From: a bacterium UBP8_UBA817 | GTDB taxonomy: Bacteria > Margulisbacteria > Marinamargulisbacteria > UBA817 | Direction of reading: 5' to 3' | Length of the DNA stretch: 16,805 bases | Assembly: GCA_002296285.1 (NCBI GenBank) | Contig: DBHX01000009.1 | Coordinates: forward strand, 38,589 to 55,393 | Shown here: positions 15,802-16,805 of the stretch, piece after piece | Position numbering within the stretch: the stretch's first letter is position 1 | How the letters are laid out: every line of letters begins with the position of its first letter | Made by a program: the position numbers and the translations under genes | The notes under the pieces: generated by a model | The model's input: the letters and a program-made list of their open reading frames with translations, nothing else | The model's database searches: none | Told to the model about the DNA's origin: nothing

Positions 15802-16805
15802 AACAGGCCAAGTCCTTGAGGTAAAAATTAGCCTCTTTATAGTTACTCAGAACATCTTTAGGTAAAGAACGATCCATTTTTTTTCGTATGGCTATTCGAT
15901 CAGCTACAATCACAAAACGCTGGCGATATTTATAAATAAAACAAAATAAAGCATTCCCATGCTTTACCTGAGGCCCAACTAAGTAAAGGTTTTTGGTTTT
16001 TGTTGATTCATCAAACTGATTAAGTAAAGGGAACCCATCATGCATTTCGAATAAATCGTCGACTATTGAGAGACTACTCCTAAAACCAGTACAGTTAATT
16101 GGTCGGTATCGCGAAGAAAATTGTTTATTTTTCTTCGTTCGAACAAAATACAGATCATTTTCAAATGTTACTTCCTTAACTTCTGATTCAGGCTCATAAT
16201 CAAAACAAACATCATCATCAGCTAAACGATCACGCGTAAACGGCGATAACGAATAACTGGAATCACTGTTAATGATTCCGAAATTATTCGATCGATCTAA
16301 AAGAGTGACCTTTGTTCCCTCCCTACATAAATTTATTGCGGCGTCACAACCCGATTCATAGGCACCAATAATAATGCGTTCATCTGTTTTAATTGTTTCA
16401 AAACTACTAATCTCAGAATAATGAGTGCAAAGCTGTGCCCCTTTAAAAGCAGATCGAAGTGGGTATTGATATTCACCCGCTGCCCAAATAAGAAATTGGC
16501 TATGGTATTCACCTTTATTCGTATTCAAAATAAATTTATTCTTATTTTTCTGAACAGATTCAACCGTAACTCCCATATCAATATTCAACTCATAATATTC
16601 AGAAACGGAAGTTAAATATTCTTGGTATTCTTCACCATAAGGATGTTCCGTTAGCAAATTGAACGCTGGCGATGTTTCAGGGGTAATTGCATTTAAATCT
16701 GGCATTTTAAAAAAATTCCCTGTGAAAGAAGGTGAAATAAACTGTGTTTCTTCGGGCCACTTTTTAAATGACGCCCCAATACCTTCTTTTTCAAGAATCA
16801 CAAAC
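15779..16805 (-). CDS. FAD/NAD(P)-dependent oxidoreductase (flavin monooxygenase type), 5' end outside window
   Basis: The frame is open to the right edge; the GTG at 16801 is a Val within the protein, preceded by Phe. About 341 residues are visible, and the first FAD-binding GxGxxG lies outside. The visible start (VILEKEGIGASFKKWPEE) is the usual continuation of that Rossmann fold. FLIWAAGEYQYP (in the first third) is the ATG-type FAD motif, IIIGAYESGCDAAINL the second, NAD(P)-binding Rossmann motif with GxxxSG, and PINCTGFRSS plus LYLVGPQVKHG the C-terminal FAD part. The chain ends in a Cys-rich tail, CCDEECVC. Flavoproteins of this kind occur beside ACR3 carriers in ars loci (ArsO-like), so a thiol- or arsenic-linked redox role is plausible but inferred. 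The stop lies inside or directly before the carrier start. Confidence 0.75.
   Translation of the reverse strand, partial: FVILEKEGIGASFKKWPEETQFISPSFTGNFFKMPDLNAITPETSPAFNLLTEHPYGEEYQEYLTSVSEYYELNIDMGVTVESVQKNKNKFILNTNKGEYHSQFLIWAAGEYQYPLRSAFKGAQLCTHYSEISSFETIKTDERIIIGAYESGCDAAINLCREGTKVTLLDRSNNFGIINSDSSYSLSPFTRDRLADDDVCFDYEPESEVKEVTFENDLYFVRTKKNKQFSSRYRPINCTGFRSSLSIVDDLFEMHDGFPLLNQFDESTKTKNLYLVGPQVKHGNALFCFIYKYRQRFVIVADRIAIRKKMDRSLPKDVLSNYKEANFYLKDLACCDEECVC

Noticed and set aside
1..16805. CRISPR array, insertion sequence, rRNA or prophage genes
   Set aside because: I saw no regularly spaced repeats, transposase or integrase motifs, terminal inverted repeats or rRNA signature sequence on either strand.

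Overview
The window is a low-GC, gene-dense stretch of chromosome from a bacterium with an outer membrane. Two proteins carry signal peptides, one of them looks like a small outer-membrane barrel, and an envelope coiled-coil protein runs off the left edge. The code is standard, with TGA used as stop. I cannot fix the taxon. The mix of housekeeping genes, very tight packing and one decayed region with armadillo-repeat (ARM) coding remnants would suit a host-associated or reductively evolving lineage, but that is inference.

Layout. 1-1379 (+): C-terminal part of an envelope-type protein. 1368-3022 (-): the overlapping pair fmt-hisF. 3023-4048: about 1 kb without an intact gene, holding fragments of at least two ARM repeats broken by stops and frameshifts. 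4049-5566 (-): ilvA. 5660-6979 (+): der. 7003-10417: a carbohydrate block with an (alpha/alpha)6-type glycosidase and two divergent GT4 glycosyltransferases, of which 9257-10417 looks like a diacylglycerol glucosyltransferase. 10383-11984 (-): two exported proteins of unknown function. 12006-13361 (+): an Mrp/ApbC-type Fe-S carrier fused to a DUF971 domain, the layout of plant HCF101. 13318-14731 (-): the base-excision-repair pair xth-nth. 14857-16805 (-): a flavoprotein oxidoreductase (cut by the right edge) and an ACR3/bile-acid-symporter-type carrier, which resembles an arsenic-detoxification pair.

Two window-wide patterns stand out. First, many genes have a -10-like hexamer (TATAAT or near) only 6-9 nt before the ATG and no Shine-Dalgarno sequence, so their transcripts should be leaderless or nearly so. 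The clearest SD in the window lies in the decayed region. Second, all four convergent gene junctions are true overlaps at the 3' ends (12, 28, 35 and 44 nt), which makes the 1 kb decayed region conspicuous.

Working together: xth and nth are consecutive base-excision-repair enzymes and are translationally coupled. The two GT4 genes share a 59-bp divergent promoter region and may build a glycolipid. The flavoprotein and carrier overlap and probably act on one substrate. The remaining housekeeping genes (fmt, hisF, ilvA, der, mrp) have no evident shared pathway.
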